A stretch of DNA of 22,964 nucleotides from Acidimicrobiaceae bacterium (lineage in GTDB: Bacteria > Actinomycetota > Acidimicrobiia > Acidimicrobiales > Bog-793). Location of the stretch: the NCBI GenBank assembly GCA_025463965.1, contig JAODBN010000155.1:1-22964 (forward strand), written 5' to 3'. The first letter of the stretch is position 1; each line of letters starts with the position of its first letter. Shown one piece after another: positions 14,655-22,964 of this stretch. The notes under the pieces are model-generated. The model was not told where the DNA came from, made no database searches, and saw nothing but the letters and a program-made list of their open reading frames with translations. The translations under genes were made by a program, and so were the position numbers.

Positions 14655-15809
14655 TTACTTGAGAGCCTTGCGGATGTTCAGCGGAGCCGGTGTGTTGAGC
14701 GAGGTCTGCCAAGCCTTCAGCAGGTTCGTCTTCGTCACCGGGATCGCAGGCACCACGGCAAAGCGCGGTGCCGACTTGCCGATCACAGCAAGCGCGGCGT
14801 CCTTCGCCATCGTCACGCCGAGCTGGTAGGGCTGGTCCGCCACGACACCGGCTAGGTACTTGCCTGTCGCCAGGTTGGCGTCGATCGACGGGTCGAGGTC
14901 GAGCGTCACGACTTTGACGTTGGACTTGCCGAGAGTACGGAGTGCTGCGAGCACGCCTTCGGCCGGCGGAATGGAGTAGGTCACGTAGATGCCCTGGATG
15001 TTCGGGTGCCGATCGAGCATGGCCGTCGCCACCGTCTGAGCGTCGCTCTGGTTCGGCATTGCCTGCTGGGCGACGATCTTGATGTTCGGGTAAAGCTTCG
15101 TCAACCAGCTGCGGAACGAGGCGTCCCGCTCGTTCGTCACGTAGAAGTCGGCGTCGTAATAGATCATGCCCACGGTGCCCTTACCGTGCATCGCCGTGCC
15201 GAGCAGCACTGCCGCCTGACGCCCCATGTTGGCCAGGTCGTCGGTGACCATCCCGGCGTAGTCGGCCGGGTAGGTGAAGCCGGACGGCACGTTGCTCAGC
15301 AGCACCAGCTTGGTGTGCTGGCCAGACAGTTGCTTGTAGGCGCTTGCCTCGGTGACGGCGTTGACCGGGAGGCTGAGCACGACGCTCGGGTGCAGCGTCT
15401 CGGCGGTCTGCAGCTGATTGGTCTGGGTGGCGGCGTCGAAGTTCGCCTGGGTGTCGGAGACGACATTCATGCCAAGGGAGGCGAACTCGGCCTTGGCGCC
15501 GGCGTCGACTGCCTGGGTAAACGTGCCCGGCTCGTGCCAGACCAGTGCCGCGGTGTACTTTCCGCGCTTCACGGCTGCGGTCTCAGAAGGCGTCAGTTTG
15601 ATCGTCGATGCCGGGACCGAAGCTTCGTGGTTCGGGCCGACGGTCTTGTAGATCTGCGCCGTGCCGGCTTCGCCGATCGGCGGCCAGCTCGCTGTCCCGG
15701 CGTGGCGCTGTGCGGCAGTCGCCGCACCGGCGGCGAGGGCCGCGCTCGCGCAGGCCACTGACGCCGTGGCAGCCGCGACCCACGAGCGGGTCCGGATTCT
15801 CTTATCCAT
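14655..15809 (-). CDS. ABC transporter sugar-type substrate-binding protein
   Basis: A 384-residue exported solute-binding protein of the periplasmic-binding-protein I / Peripla_BP_4 type. Residues 1-33 look like a Sec signal (MDKRIRTRSW, a hydrophobic stretch, then ATAAQ). Cys20 is in VACAS inside the hydrophobic part, not a good lipobox, so lipid anchoring is doubtful. The mature part shows the family pattern: AKAEFASLGMNVV, VVLSLPVNAV, VGMIYYDADFYVTNERDASF, TVATAMLDRHPNIQGIYVTYS and VKVVTLDLDPSIDANLATGKYLAGVVADQPYQLG. The ATG at 15807-15809 has AAGGGGG before it. It lies 36 bp after the M20 gene, which ties hydrolase and importer together. The ligand could be a sugar or sugar conjugate; it cannot be read from the sequence. 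Confidence 0.93.
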   Translation of the reverse strand: MDKRIRTRSWVAAATASVACASAALAAGAATAAQRHAGTASWPPIGEAGTAQIYKTVGPNHEASVPASTIKLTPSETAAVKRGKYTAALVWHEPGTFTQAVDAGAKAEFASLGMNVVSDTQANFDAATQTNQLQTAETLHPSVVLSLPVNAVTEASAYKQLSGQHTKLVLLSNVPSGFTYPADYAGMVTDDLANMGRQAAVLLGTAMHGKGTVGMIYYDADFYVTNERDASFRSWLTKLYPNIKIVAQQAMPNQSDAQTVATAMLDRHPNIQGIYVTYSIPPAEGVLAALRTLGKSNVKVVTLDLDPSIDANLATGKYLAGVVADQPYQLGVTMAKDAALAVIGKSAPRFAVVPAIPVTKTNLLKAWQTSLNTPAPLNIRKALK

Positions 15810-15845
15810 GGTGTTCCCCCTTGCTTGGTTTACGAGGATGCAGAG

Positions 15846-17087
15846 TTAGGTGCTGAGGTAGTCGGCGGCAAAGCACGCAAGCGTGCGCGCTGCGCCTGTC
15901 AACTCGGCGACGGGGACGTTCTCGAGCGGCGTGTGGCAGATGGAGATGTCGCCGGGCCCGAAGTAGACCGCCTCGGCGCCGAGGGCTCCGATGATGCCGA
16001 TCTCGGACCAGTACTGTGCGCCGGTCAGCCTCGCCTTCGGCGAGTAACGCTGTGCGCTCTCGAGCAGCGAGTCGACCGCTTTCGATCCGGCATCGACCTC
16101 ATAGGGGCGGCCGCCGTAATCGCTGTCGCGAGGCGAGGTGTAGACGATGTCGAGAGCGATGCCATGCTCGACGCTCAGGCGCTGGAGTATCTCGTCGAGC
16201 TCGACCTTGGCCTCGTCGAAGTCCTCGGTCGGCGGCACGCTTCGGATGAAGCTCGCCTTCCAGTGCTCGGCGACCGAGACGGACTCGCCACCGGCGACGG
16301 TCGTGACGAGCAGAGCCGGCCTGCCGAGGAGCCGATGGCGGGTGCGCCCGGCGAGCTCGCGCTCGTAGGCGTAGAGCGCCTCGAGGACTCGATGGCCGTC
16401 ACGGATCGCGTCGCGCCCGTTCCAGGGCGTCGAGAAGTAGCTGGCCTTGCCAACGACCGAGATCGTGCCGATCATGAAGCCGATCTGGCTGGCATAGACG
16501 TCGAGGGAGGTCGGTTCGGTGTAAATAGCGAACGTCGGCTTTTGGCGCCCGGACTGGATCGCATCCTTGACGTAGGCCTTGATACCGGCGCTCGTTCCGC
16601 GCCCGGGACCGGCCTCCTCGTCGCCTACCAGGGCGACATGTATCTGGCCAGCAAGCCGCGCACCGGACTCTCGAAGCGCCGACAGGGCGCCGAGGATGGA
16701 GGCCACGCCGCCCTTCTGGTCCGCCGTACCGCGACCCCAGATCTTGCCGTCGACGAGGGCTGCCGAGAAGGGATTCGACCGTTCGTCCTCTCCCCAAGCC
16801 GCCTCGAAGCCCTCGACGTTCACGGTGTCGATGTGGCCGGCCAACAACAAGCACGGCCCGGGGCGGCCGGTGTCCATAAAGGCGTGCACGTTGGCCTGCC
16901 CTTCGGCGAAGGGCCGGACCTGTGGCTCAAAGCCGACGTCCTCGAGCTCGCGGGCGAGGAGATCGGACATCGACTCCTCGGCTCCCGTGATCGATGGGAT
17001 GCGAACCATTTGGCGAAGCAGCTCGACGACGTGCTCGTCATCAACCGCCTCGGCCACGTGCTCGATCGACCCAGCTGCGTCTGTCAT
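15846..17087 (-). CDS. M20-family metallo-hydrolase (ArgE/DapE/CPG2-like)
   Basis: A 413-residue zinc-dependent amide/peptide hydrolase without a signal peptide, so cytoplasmic. The metal and catalytic residues are visible: His85 and Asp87 in LLLAGHIDTVN, Asp123 in GRGTADQKGG, Glu157/Glu158 in VGDEEAGPGRG, Glu191 in IYTEPTSLD and His385 in SICHTPLENVP. In the lid/dimer domain the usual GxxxHxxxP motif reads GKASYFSTPWNGRDAI, so the conserved His is Tyr217. Family members remove acyl groups or split dipeptides. It leads the ABC importer operon, with a promoter and palindrome about 55 bp upstream, so it probably cuts what the importer brings in (inference). Activity is likely but the His replacement may alter it. 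Confidence 0.93.
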   Translation of the reverse strand: MTDAAGSIEHVAEAVDDEHVVELLRQMVRIPSITGAEESMSDLLARELEDVGFEPQVRPFAEGQANVHAFMDTGRPGPCLLLAGHIDTVNVEGFEAAWGEDERSNPFSAALVDGKIWGRGTADQKGGVASILGALSALRESGARLAGQIHVALVGDEEAGPGRGTSAGIKAYVKDAIQSGRQKPTFAIYTEPTSLDVYASQIGFMIGTISVVGKASYFSTPWNGRDAIRDGHRVLEALYAYERELAGRTRHRLLGRPALLVTTVAGGESVSVAEHWKASFIRSVPPTEDFDEAKVELDEILQRLSVEHGIALDIVYTSPRDSDYGGRPYEVDAGSKAVDSLLESAQRYSPKARLTGAQYWSEIGIIGALGAEAVYFGPGDISICHTPLENVPVAELTGAARTLACFAADYLST

Positions 17088-17138
17088 CCCCGCCGTGTCC
17101 CCCCCCGGTTCATCCGACCCGACGTCGCATCCCTGGCT

Positions 17139-17160
17139 CAGGTCACTATGTCATTACCTG
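17139..17160. promoter_or_regulatory. Palindrome overlapping the M20 promoter, candidate operator
   Basis: CAGGT and ACCTG (perfect 5-bp arms) frame a 22-bp imperfect palindrome covering the -10 box and part of the spacer of the M20 promoter. A protein bound here would block transcription. The core ATGTCATTAC (17148-17157) resembles ATATCATTAC at 11786-11795 before the APC operon. Confidence 0.5.
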
Positions 17161-17173
17161 CGAGGGATCGCAA
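17145..17173 (-). promoter_or_regulatory. Candidate sigma-70-type promoter for the M20-ABC operon
   Basis: On the minus strand a -35-like TTGCGA (17168-17173) and a -10-like CATAGT (17145-17150) are separated by exactly 17 bp. The start of transcription would be roughly 50 bp before the M20 ATG at 17087. The -10 box matches the consensus at four of six positions, so strength is uncertain. Confidence 0.5.
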
Positions 17174-17458
17174 GCACTCAAGCTCGCTCCATACGGTCAG
17201 CACGATTCGACCTGTCTGGACCGCGGCCGCAGGCGGGCAGCCGCCCGCTGCTCAGCCACCGGGCGAGTCCTACCCGCCGCAGAGAGGCGCCTCGGAATCG
17301 GAGCTCCTCGTCGAGCCAGTCATCTACGTGCGCGCAGCGGATCGAATCCGTGGGCTGCCGACTCGCAGCTGCTCTCTCGTTTGAAAGCGTTCGGGACTAT
17401 CCAGGAGATTTATTGCAACTCGCTGCAGAGATGTTCAGCCACGCCGTCACCAAGGAGA

Positions 17459-17476
17459 GCCGTCATGCGCGACGGC
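17459..17476 (-). terminator. Possible weak terminator after the transglutaminase-like gene
   Basis: GCCGTC and GACGGC form a perfect 6-bp stem with a 6-base loop, starting about 9 bp after the stop codon of the transglutaminase-like gene. On the minus strand it is followed by TCTCCTT, only a poor U-tract. Confidence 0.35.
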
Positions 17477-17485
17477 ACCTATCGC

Positions 17486-19714
17486 TCAGCGGCGTCGGGC
17501 GACCCGGAGGAACATCGCCACCCGCAGGTGCCAAGGAAGCGCGGAGCGCACCGCGGAGTGAAGCTGCGACTGTGCCGCCCACGCTGACACGGCGTCCTCT
17601 TCATCCAGTCCGTTCGCCGAGCTGAACAGCGCCTGGTCGGCGAGCACGGCCACGGCGCGAGTGGACTCGCCGGCCTGCATGCCGAAGCGCTCGGTGGCTC
17701 GCTGCGCTACCTCCTCGCCGGTCCAGGGAGCCGTCGGGCCGAGATCGGCCTCCTCCAGGCCGTCCAGCACCTCCTGCCATGCCCCCACGACCTGGCGCTC
17801 GGGCACGCCGCGGCGCCGGTGGCGCCGGCGGGCGGACCGGCGGATCGCCCCGCTGAGGGCGAGCAGGATGGCGAGCACGACCGCCGCGAGCGCTCCCAAG
17901 ATGATTGCACCGAGCGGGGACGAAGCGGGGCGGCGACGGAGCACCGGAGGGGCGACGCCGTGCGCTCCCCCGGCGATCGTGTTCGCCACCGCCGTCGGCG
18001 GCGTGAGCGTGGTCGGGGTGCTCGTCGTGGTGGTAGCCGAGAACTGCTGGACCTGCTGGGCGGCGGTGGCCGTCGGGGTCGGATCGGCGGCGACCCAGCC
18101 GTAACCGGCGACCGGGATCTCGACCCAAGTCCAGGCGTTTGAGCGCCGCACGACGTAGCGCCCGGCGGGTAGCACTGAGTCGGGGCCGGCGCCGAGACGG
18201 AACCCGGTGGCGAGGCGGGCCGGAACCCCGATCTGGCGGGCGAGAAGGGCGAAGAACGTGGCGAACTGCTCAGGCGTCGCGATCTTCGTCACGAGCACGG
18301 CGTTGGAGACATCGGCGAAGGAGGTCCCTCCTTCGGTGCCCGCCGACGAACGCGATGCCACGAGGCGCTTGTCGTTGCGCACGAGGTAGCGCTCCACGTC
18401 GGCGAGAAACGGCAGCGGCTGGCTGGCGGCGGCGCTCACCCCGAGCGCGCGCTCGAACGCGCCGACGATCGTGGTCAGGTCTTCCGAGAGCCCGGCCGGG
18501 ACTGCGCCGTCGTCCGACTCGCTCGACACCCCGACGACCCCGCTGGCGGCGAGGTCGGCGAGTGAGCGATCGGCCAGCGCAGAGGTCACCGCGTATCGGC
18601 TGCCCGCGCCGAGGGGCTGGCCGGCGAGGATCATCCCCGAGCCAGCGTCCACGTCGGTCGCCACGCCCGAGGTCGTCACGGGCTGGCCCAAGAACGGCAT
18701 CCACGGGCCCGGCAGCGACGAGACGATGGTGAAATGTTGGTGCACGACGCGTGCCCCGGCCACGGGCACGTCGCCGGGGGCGCTCGGGACGCGCCCACCG
18801 GTCGGCAGGAACGTCCGCACGAAGCTCCAGCTGCTTCCGTCGTAGCGGTCGACGACCGCGGTCGTCACGTAGCCGAACGCCGGCGAGTCGGTCGCCACGC
18901 TGAAGAGCTCTCCCGATGTCGCCCCGTCGCTGCCGCTGCGCAGGGCGATGGTGGTGCCGATCGGCGTCACCGTCGGATCGGCCAGCACCGGAGGCCTTCG
19001 CGAGAGCACCTTCGGTGACCTCGAAAGCGCCGGCACCCCCGGGACCGCGAAGCCTGCCACGACGCCTGCCGCCGCCAGCGTGACCGCACCGACGGCGAGA
19101 GGGCGGCTGATCCCCTCGTGGCGGACCCCCGCCGGCTGCTCGACGCGTTCGGTGCCGAGCAGCCACCGCCTGCCCAGGCAGAACCCGCCGGCGAGGACCA
19201 CGAGGGCGACCGACTGAACCGCTTCGCTGCCGGGCGCTCCCGTGGTGGCCGCGTACGCCAGGGTGAATTCGACCAACCACACCACCACGGGAGCCCCGCT
19301 CCCCCGGCTGCGCCCCAGTGCCTCGCCGGCGAAGCTGGCCGCCAGCCATGCGCCCGTCACCGGGACCACCATCAGCCAACGCGGGCCACCGACCGGGAGG
19401 GTGGCCGAGAGCAGGTGGGCGATCCCCTCGGTGAAGCCGAGCCCGAGGCTGTGGAAGGCCGTCGGGGACGCGAGGACCACCCCGAGGAGTACGACCACCA
19501 ACAGGACAGCGCTCGTCACGAGCGCGGTGACCAAGCCCCGTAGCCCGACGCGGGCGAGGCCGAAGGCGAGCGCGATCGGCACCACCGAGGCGAGCGCCAG
19601 GCCGAGCGCGAGATCGCCTCCGGAGAAGGCCCGAAGCCAGGGAGCGGCCGCGGCGAAGCTCGCCGCCGCCGCCACGAGCGGCAAGAGCGCGGCGACCACA
19701 CGCCGGAGCGTCAC
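17486..19714 (-). CDS. TgpA-like membrane protein with a degenerate transglutaminase domain
   Basis: A 742-residue protein with about seven N-terminal membrane spans (residues about 7-225), a large outside domain, one more span (about 602-622) and a cytoplasmic C-terminal region. The outside domain contains the transglutaminase core: PEQFATFFALLARQIGVPAR, a YVVRRSNAWTWVEIP strand and GYGWVAADPTP. In active members these read xCEQFA, DAHAWVE and DPTP. Here Cys is Pro481 and His is Trp528; only Asp544 remains, so cross-linking or protease activity is unlikely. A Thr/Pro linker (about 560-575) precedes the last span. The GTG at 19712-19714 overlaps the DUF58 stop as GTGA. MoxR-DUF58-TgpA order is a well-known operon; the usual role is envelope or extracellular protein assembly, not settled. 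Confidence 0.9.
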   Translation of the reverse strand: MTLRRVVAALLPLVAAAASFAAAAPWLRAFSGGDLALGLALASVVPIALAFGLARVGLRGLVTALVTSAVLLVVVLLGVVLASPTAFHSLGLGFTEGIAHLLSATLPVGGPRWLMVVPVTGAWLAASFAGEALGRSRGSGAPVVVWLVEFTLAYAATTGAPGSEAVQSVALVVLAGGFCLGRRWLLGTERVEQPAGVRHEGISRPLAVGAVTLAAAGVVAGFAVPGVPALSRSPKVLSRRPPVLADPTVTPIGTTIALRSGSDGATSGELFSVATDSPAFGYVTTAVVDRYDGSSWSFVRTFLPTGGRVPSAPGDVPVAGARVVHQHFTIVSSLPGPWMPFLGQPVTTSGVATDVDAGSGMILAGQPLGAGSRYAVTSALADRSLADLAASGVVGVSSESDDGAVPAGLSEDLTTIVGAFERALGVSAAASQPLPFLADVERYLVRNDKRLVASRSSAGTEGGTSFADVSNAVLVTKIATPEQFATFFALLARQIGVPARLATGFRLGAGPDSVLPAGRYVVRRSNAWTWVEIPVAGYGWVAADPTPTATAAQQVQQFSATTTTSTPTTLTPPTAVANTIAGGAHGVAPPVLRRRPASSPLGAIILGALAAVVLAILLALSGAIRRSARRRHRRRGVPERQVVGAWQEVLDGLEEADLGPTAPWTGEEVAQRATERFGMQAGESTRAVAVLADQALFSSANGLDEEDAVSAWAAQSQLHSAVRSALPWHLRVAMFLRVARRR

Positions 19715-20847
19715 CGGCCGGCCGCCAGGTTCCAGGCGCTCGTGAGCGTCTCCTCGTCGGTCCCGCTCACCACGCTGACGCCAGGATGGAACACCGGCTC
19801 GCGCTCGTCCGGGCTCACCGTCACGACCACGAGCTGCTCGAAGCGGTTCCGCAGGGCGGCCACTTGAGGCAGGTCCTCGGGGTCGAGTGCCCCCGTCACG
19901 ACGACGAGCGCCGTCCCGCCGCGCTCTCGCCGCAGTTGGCCGAGCTCACCGGCGATCGAGCCGCCCGCCTCCGGGCCCACAGCCACGAGGTGGTCGAGCA
20001 GCTCCTCGATTCCCCGGTGGTCCTGGCCGCCGACCCGGCGCCCGGCCGTCGTGCGCAGCTGAACGGGTGACTTCCCGCCCGATGCGCTGGTGATGACCGA
20101 AGCTGCGACGTCGACGGCGGTCTCGAAGCTGTCGGGCGAGTAGGGCGCCGGGCGCAGGTCCAGCAGCACGACGGTGTAGGGCTGGGAGGTGTCGACGTTG
20201 TGCCGGACCATCAGCTGACCGGCCCGAGCGGTCGACTTCCAGTGGATCATCCGCAGGTCATCGCCGACTTGGTACTCGCGAAGACCGTGGAAGGTGATGG
20301 TTCCTTGCGGCGAGCGGTCCGAGGTCGGCCCCTCGAGGTTGCGGGTGACCCCCGAGGCGAGCGGCCGGAGCGGCAGGATCTTCGGGGAGACCCAGATCTC
20401 CTCGCTCTCCCCGTGGCGCTCGGTGACGCGGACGAGGTCGAAGGGGTCGGCCCGGGTGACCTGGAGCGGTCCGAGGGAGAAGACGCCCCGCCGGCTCGTC
20501 GGCAGCCGATAGGTGCGCATCCCGGACTGGCCGCGCAACAGCCGCGGCATGACTAGCGGCACAGAGCGCTCCCCGTAAGGCTGGAGGGCCACCATCGCCG
20601 GTGAGCGCAGACGGCCCCGGTTGGTGAACTGCAGGTACGCGATCGCCGGCAGGCCCTTGGACACCCGGGGCGGCTCGATCTGGCGGGTGATGTGCACGTG
20701 CGGTCGCCGCAGCACGGAAAGCGCAGCCACGAGCGTGGCGAGGAGCAGACTTGCGCCAAGCGCGGCCACCGCGGCCCAGTGCAGCGCCGCACCGACGCCG
20801 AGCAGCAGCGCGCCGAGGACGAGCGCGCCGGCCCCGCTTCGCGTCAC
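19711..20847 (-). CDS. DUF58-domain protein
   Basis: A 378-residue protein with two N-terminal membrane spans (residues about 7-48), a beta-rich outer part, then the DUF58 core, whose signature EYQVGDDLRMIHWKSTARAG is intact. The C-terminal part (about 225-378) resembles a von Willebrand A-like fold with VVLLDLRPAPYSPDSF near its beginning, though a full metal-binding motif is not evident. The GTG at 20845-20847 is the only start in the open frame; a stop lies upstream. It follows the MoxR gene by 54 bp and overlaps the transglutaminase-like gene by 4 bp. DUF58 proteins are regular partners of MoxR ATPases; the molecular role is unknown. Confidence 0.92.
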   Translation of the reverse strand: MTRSGAGALVLGALLLGVGAALHWAAVAALGASLLLATLVAALSVLRRPHVHITRQIEPPRVSKGLPAIAYLQFTNRGRLRSPAMVALQPYGERSVPLVMPRLLRGQSGMRTYRLPTSRRGVFSLGPLQVTRADPFDLVRVTERHGESEEIWVSPKILPLRPLASGVTRNLEGPTSDRSPQGTITFHGLREYQVGDDLRMIHWKSTARAGQLMVRHNVDTSQPYTVVLLDLRPAPYSPDSFETAVDVAASVITSASGGKSPVQLRTTAGRRVGGQDHRGIEELLDHLVAVGPEAGGSIAGELGQLRRERGGTALVVVTGALDPEDLPQVAALRNRFEQLVVVTVSPDEREPVFHPGVSVVSGTDEETLTSAWNLAAGR

Positions 20848-20901
20848 CGTCTGGGGCCTTGCGGGGTCGCTCGGACAGCGGGCCTTTGTCGCATGGGTGT
20901 G

Positions 20902-21861
<960 letters not shown>

Positions 21862-21888
21862 GGGTTTGCTCCTTGGTCGGCGAGGAAC

Positions 21889-22964
21889 CTAGCCGGACGT
21901 GGTGGTCGTCGGCGGAGTCGTGGTGGTGGTCGTCGTGGGCGTTGTCGTGGTGGTCGTGGTGGGAGGCGGCAGCACCGGCAGCACGGTCAGCGACAGGCTC
22001 TTGCTCGCGTACACGATCGCACCGTCGGTGCTCGTCACCTCGACCGTGAAGTTGAAGGTCTCCGGGCCGGTCGCGGTGACGCTGTCCGGCGTCACGGTCC
22101 CTGACAGGGTCGCCTGGGAGGTCCCCGACGGCGAGCTCGACACCGCGGCGAGCGTGAGACCGGGGGGCAGGCTCGTGCCCGCCGCAGGCACCCACGTCCA
22201 CGCCACCGAAGCGCCGGCGGGGATGCCGGAGGTCTGCAGGGTGACCGGGGTGCCGTCACTGTTCTGGTACGGGGCTCCGGCAGTCCCCCCGGGGAGCGAG
22301 TCGGGCGAGATCTGGATCGCCGGCTGGAGCTGGAGCTGCCAGGACAGATCAGCCGAGGCCGTCCCGCAAGAGGCGGCCACCGTGACGTCTGCCGTCGTCG
22401 AGGTAGAGGAGCCGGAATCGGCAGGGCGGCCCGAGACGGTCCCGTCCGCGGCCATCGCCAACCCGGTCGGAAGGCCGGCGGGCGCGGAGAAGGTGCAGCC
22501 GCTCGGCGGTGTGGAGACGGCGGAGATCCCGCTGACCGGGAAGCCCACGGTGGCTGTCCCTGGGGCGGCGGCCGCCAGCACGTCGACCGTGAAGCCCTGC
22601 TGCGTGCTCTTGGTGATGCCGTGCAGGGTCTCGGTGGCGGTCAGCACGGCTTGGTAGCCGCCGCTGGCGGTGGTCCCGTCCTCGACGAGGAGGCCCGCCG
22701 GCGACAACGTCACCCCGCTCGGCAGGCCCGAGGCCGAGAAGCTCAGCCCGGTGCCGTCGCCCGCAGCGGGGGCGGTCGTCACCTGGAAGCTCGCAGTCGA
22801 GCCGCCGACGAAGATGGTCCCGGGCCCGCTCTGGAAGCTCGGCGCACTCACGGCGGTGACGGTCTCGGGCAAAAGGACGGGGGTGATCGTCCTCGTGGTG
22901 CCGAGATAGGTCCACTCGACCGACACCGTCGGGGCGAACAGCTCGTCGATGCCGCTCGAGCTGG
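21889..22964 (-). CDS. Ig-like repeat protein with Thr/Pro-rich tail, partial (5' end outside window)
   Basis: The frame is open from the TAG at 21889-21891 to the right edge, about 358 residues. I do not take the GTG at 22926 as the start, because the frame continues beyond it with SSSGIDELFAPT. The sequence has a Ser/Thr/Gly/Pro-rich beta pattern with repeats of the putative-Ig type: FSASGLPSGVTLSPAGLLVE, FSAPAGLPTGLAMAADGTVSG, and a third unit with LPPGLTLAAVSS. These suggest three or more Ig-like modules of an extracellular protein. It ends in a Thr/Pro tail of about 30 residues, with no sorting motif or final membrane span, so surface anchoring is not visible. It is cotranscribed with MoxR and may be a client of that system (inference). 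Confidence 0.8.
   Translation of the reverse strand, partial: SSSGIDELFAPTVSVEWTYLGTTRTITPVLLPETVTAVSAPSFQSGPGTIFVGGSTASFQVTTAPAAGDGTGLSFSASGLPSGVTLSPAGLLVEDGTTASGGYQAVLTATETLHGITKSTQQGFTVDVLAAAAPGTATVGFPVSGISAVSTPPSGCTFSAPAGLPTGLAMAADGTVSGRPADSGSSTSTTADVTVAASCGTASADLSWQLQLQPAIQISPDSLPGGTAGAPYQNSDGTPVTLQTSGIPAGASVAWTWVPAAGTSLPPGLTLAAVSSSPSGTSQATLSGTVTPDSVTATGPETFNFTVEVTSTDGAIVYASKSLSLTVLPVLPPPTTTTTTTPTTTTTTTPPTTTTSG
21893..21972. repeat. Low-complexity triplet tract coding the Thr/Pro tail
   Basis: Degenerate GTG/GTC/CGT triplets on the plus strand (ACC/ACG threonine codons on the minus strand), broken by CCG/CCT proline codons. The tract could vary in length by slippage, changing tail length. 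Confidence 0.6.

Larger units (their letters stand above)
17088..17485. other. Intergenic region of 398 bp between the transglutaminase-like operon and the M20 gene
   Basis: No convincing gene on either strand. It holds the M20 promoter and palindrome (17139-17173), a GC-rich hairpin at 17229-17251 (stem about 9 pairs with one bulged base, loop AGCC), a 5-bp dyad CGGAT-CGA-ATCCG at 17338-17350, and a hairpin at 17459-17476 next to the upstream stop codon. The stretch 17380-17450 is noticeably more AT-rich than its surroundings. Confidence 0.5.

Noticed and set aside
17229..17251. GC-rich hairpin as a rho-independent terminator
   Set aside because: No T-run on either strand and more than 200 bp from the nearest stop codon; recorded only as part of the intergenic region.
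15825..17384. 519-codon open frame on the plus strand opposite the M20 gene
   Set aside because: Antisense to a clear M20 hydrolase and without recognisable domains.
17088..17485. tRNA or small RNA gene in the largest intergenic region
   Set aside because: No cloverleaf, T-loop or acceptor pairing could be made out; only short dyads were found.
21893..21972. CRISPR-like or tandem-repeat array
   Set aside because: The repetition is codon-level, coding for a Thr/Pro tail, with no spacer structure.

Overview
The window looks like a chromosomal segment of a high-GC actinobacterium. G/C-rich third codon positions, frequent GTG and TTG starts, a MoxR-DUF58-transglutaminase operon and proteins with Thr/Pro-rich tails all fit. 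An Acidimicrobiia- or Thermoleophilia-like lineage is a guess. No insertion sequence, tRNA, rRNA or CRISPR array is visible. Apart from one partial gene at the left edge, every gene is on the minus strand, so the text below reads from right to left.

Right part (about 17486-22964): an envelope-type operon. It runs from a secreted Ig-like, Thr-tailed protein (cut by the right edge) through a MoxR AAA+ ATPase and a DUF58 protein to a large TgpA-like membrane protein with a transglutaminase domain. That domain appears to have lost its catalytic Cys and His (Pro481 and Trp528 occupy those positions).

Middle (about 11835-17087): an M20 metallo-hydrolase, then a CUT2-type ABC importer (binding protein, permease, single-domain ATPase), then a GntR/UTRA regulator. 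A promoter overlapping a palindrome lies before the M20 gene.

Left part (551-11733): one long, tightly packed operon. It encodes an APC amino-acid permease, a GlmS-like SIS sugar isomerase/deaminase, a PRD protein (YhfY-like), YhfW (phosphopentomutase-like), YhfX (alanine-racemase-like), YhfS (fold-type-I PLP enzyme), YhfU (DUF2620), YhfT (membrane protein), an aldo/keto reductase, PTS enzyme I and HPr. Six of these match the uncharacterised yhf operon of E. coli. The APC permease, SIS protein and GntR/UTRA regulator echo the frl (fructoselysine) operon, which lies beside yhf in E. coli.

Taken together, the window appears to hold a composite catabolic locus. It has two uptake routes, an amide hydrolase, an amino-sugar-type isomerase/deaminase, two PLP enzymes, a phosphomutase-like enzyme, a reductase, and a phosphotransfer pair (EI and HPr) with no recognisable EII permease but with a PRD protein as a possible target. 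Neither php nor an FrlD-type kinase is present. The substrate cannot be read from the sequence; a glycated or amino-sugar-conjugated amino acid is an inference from family context.
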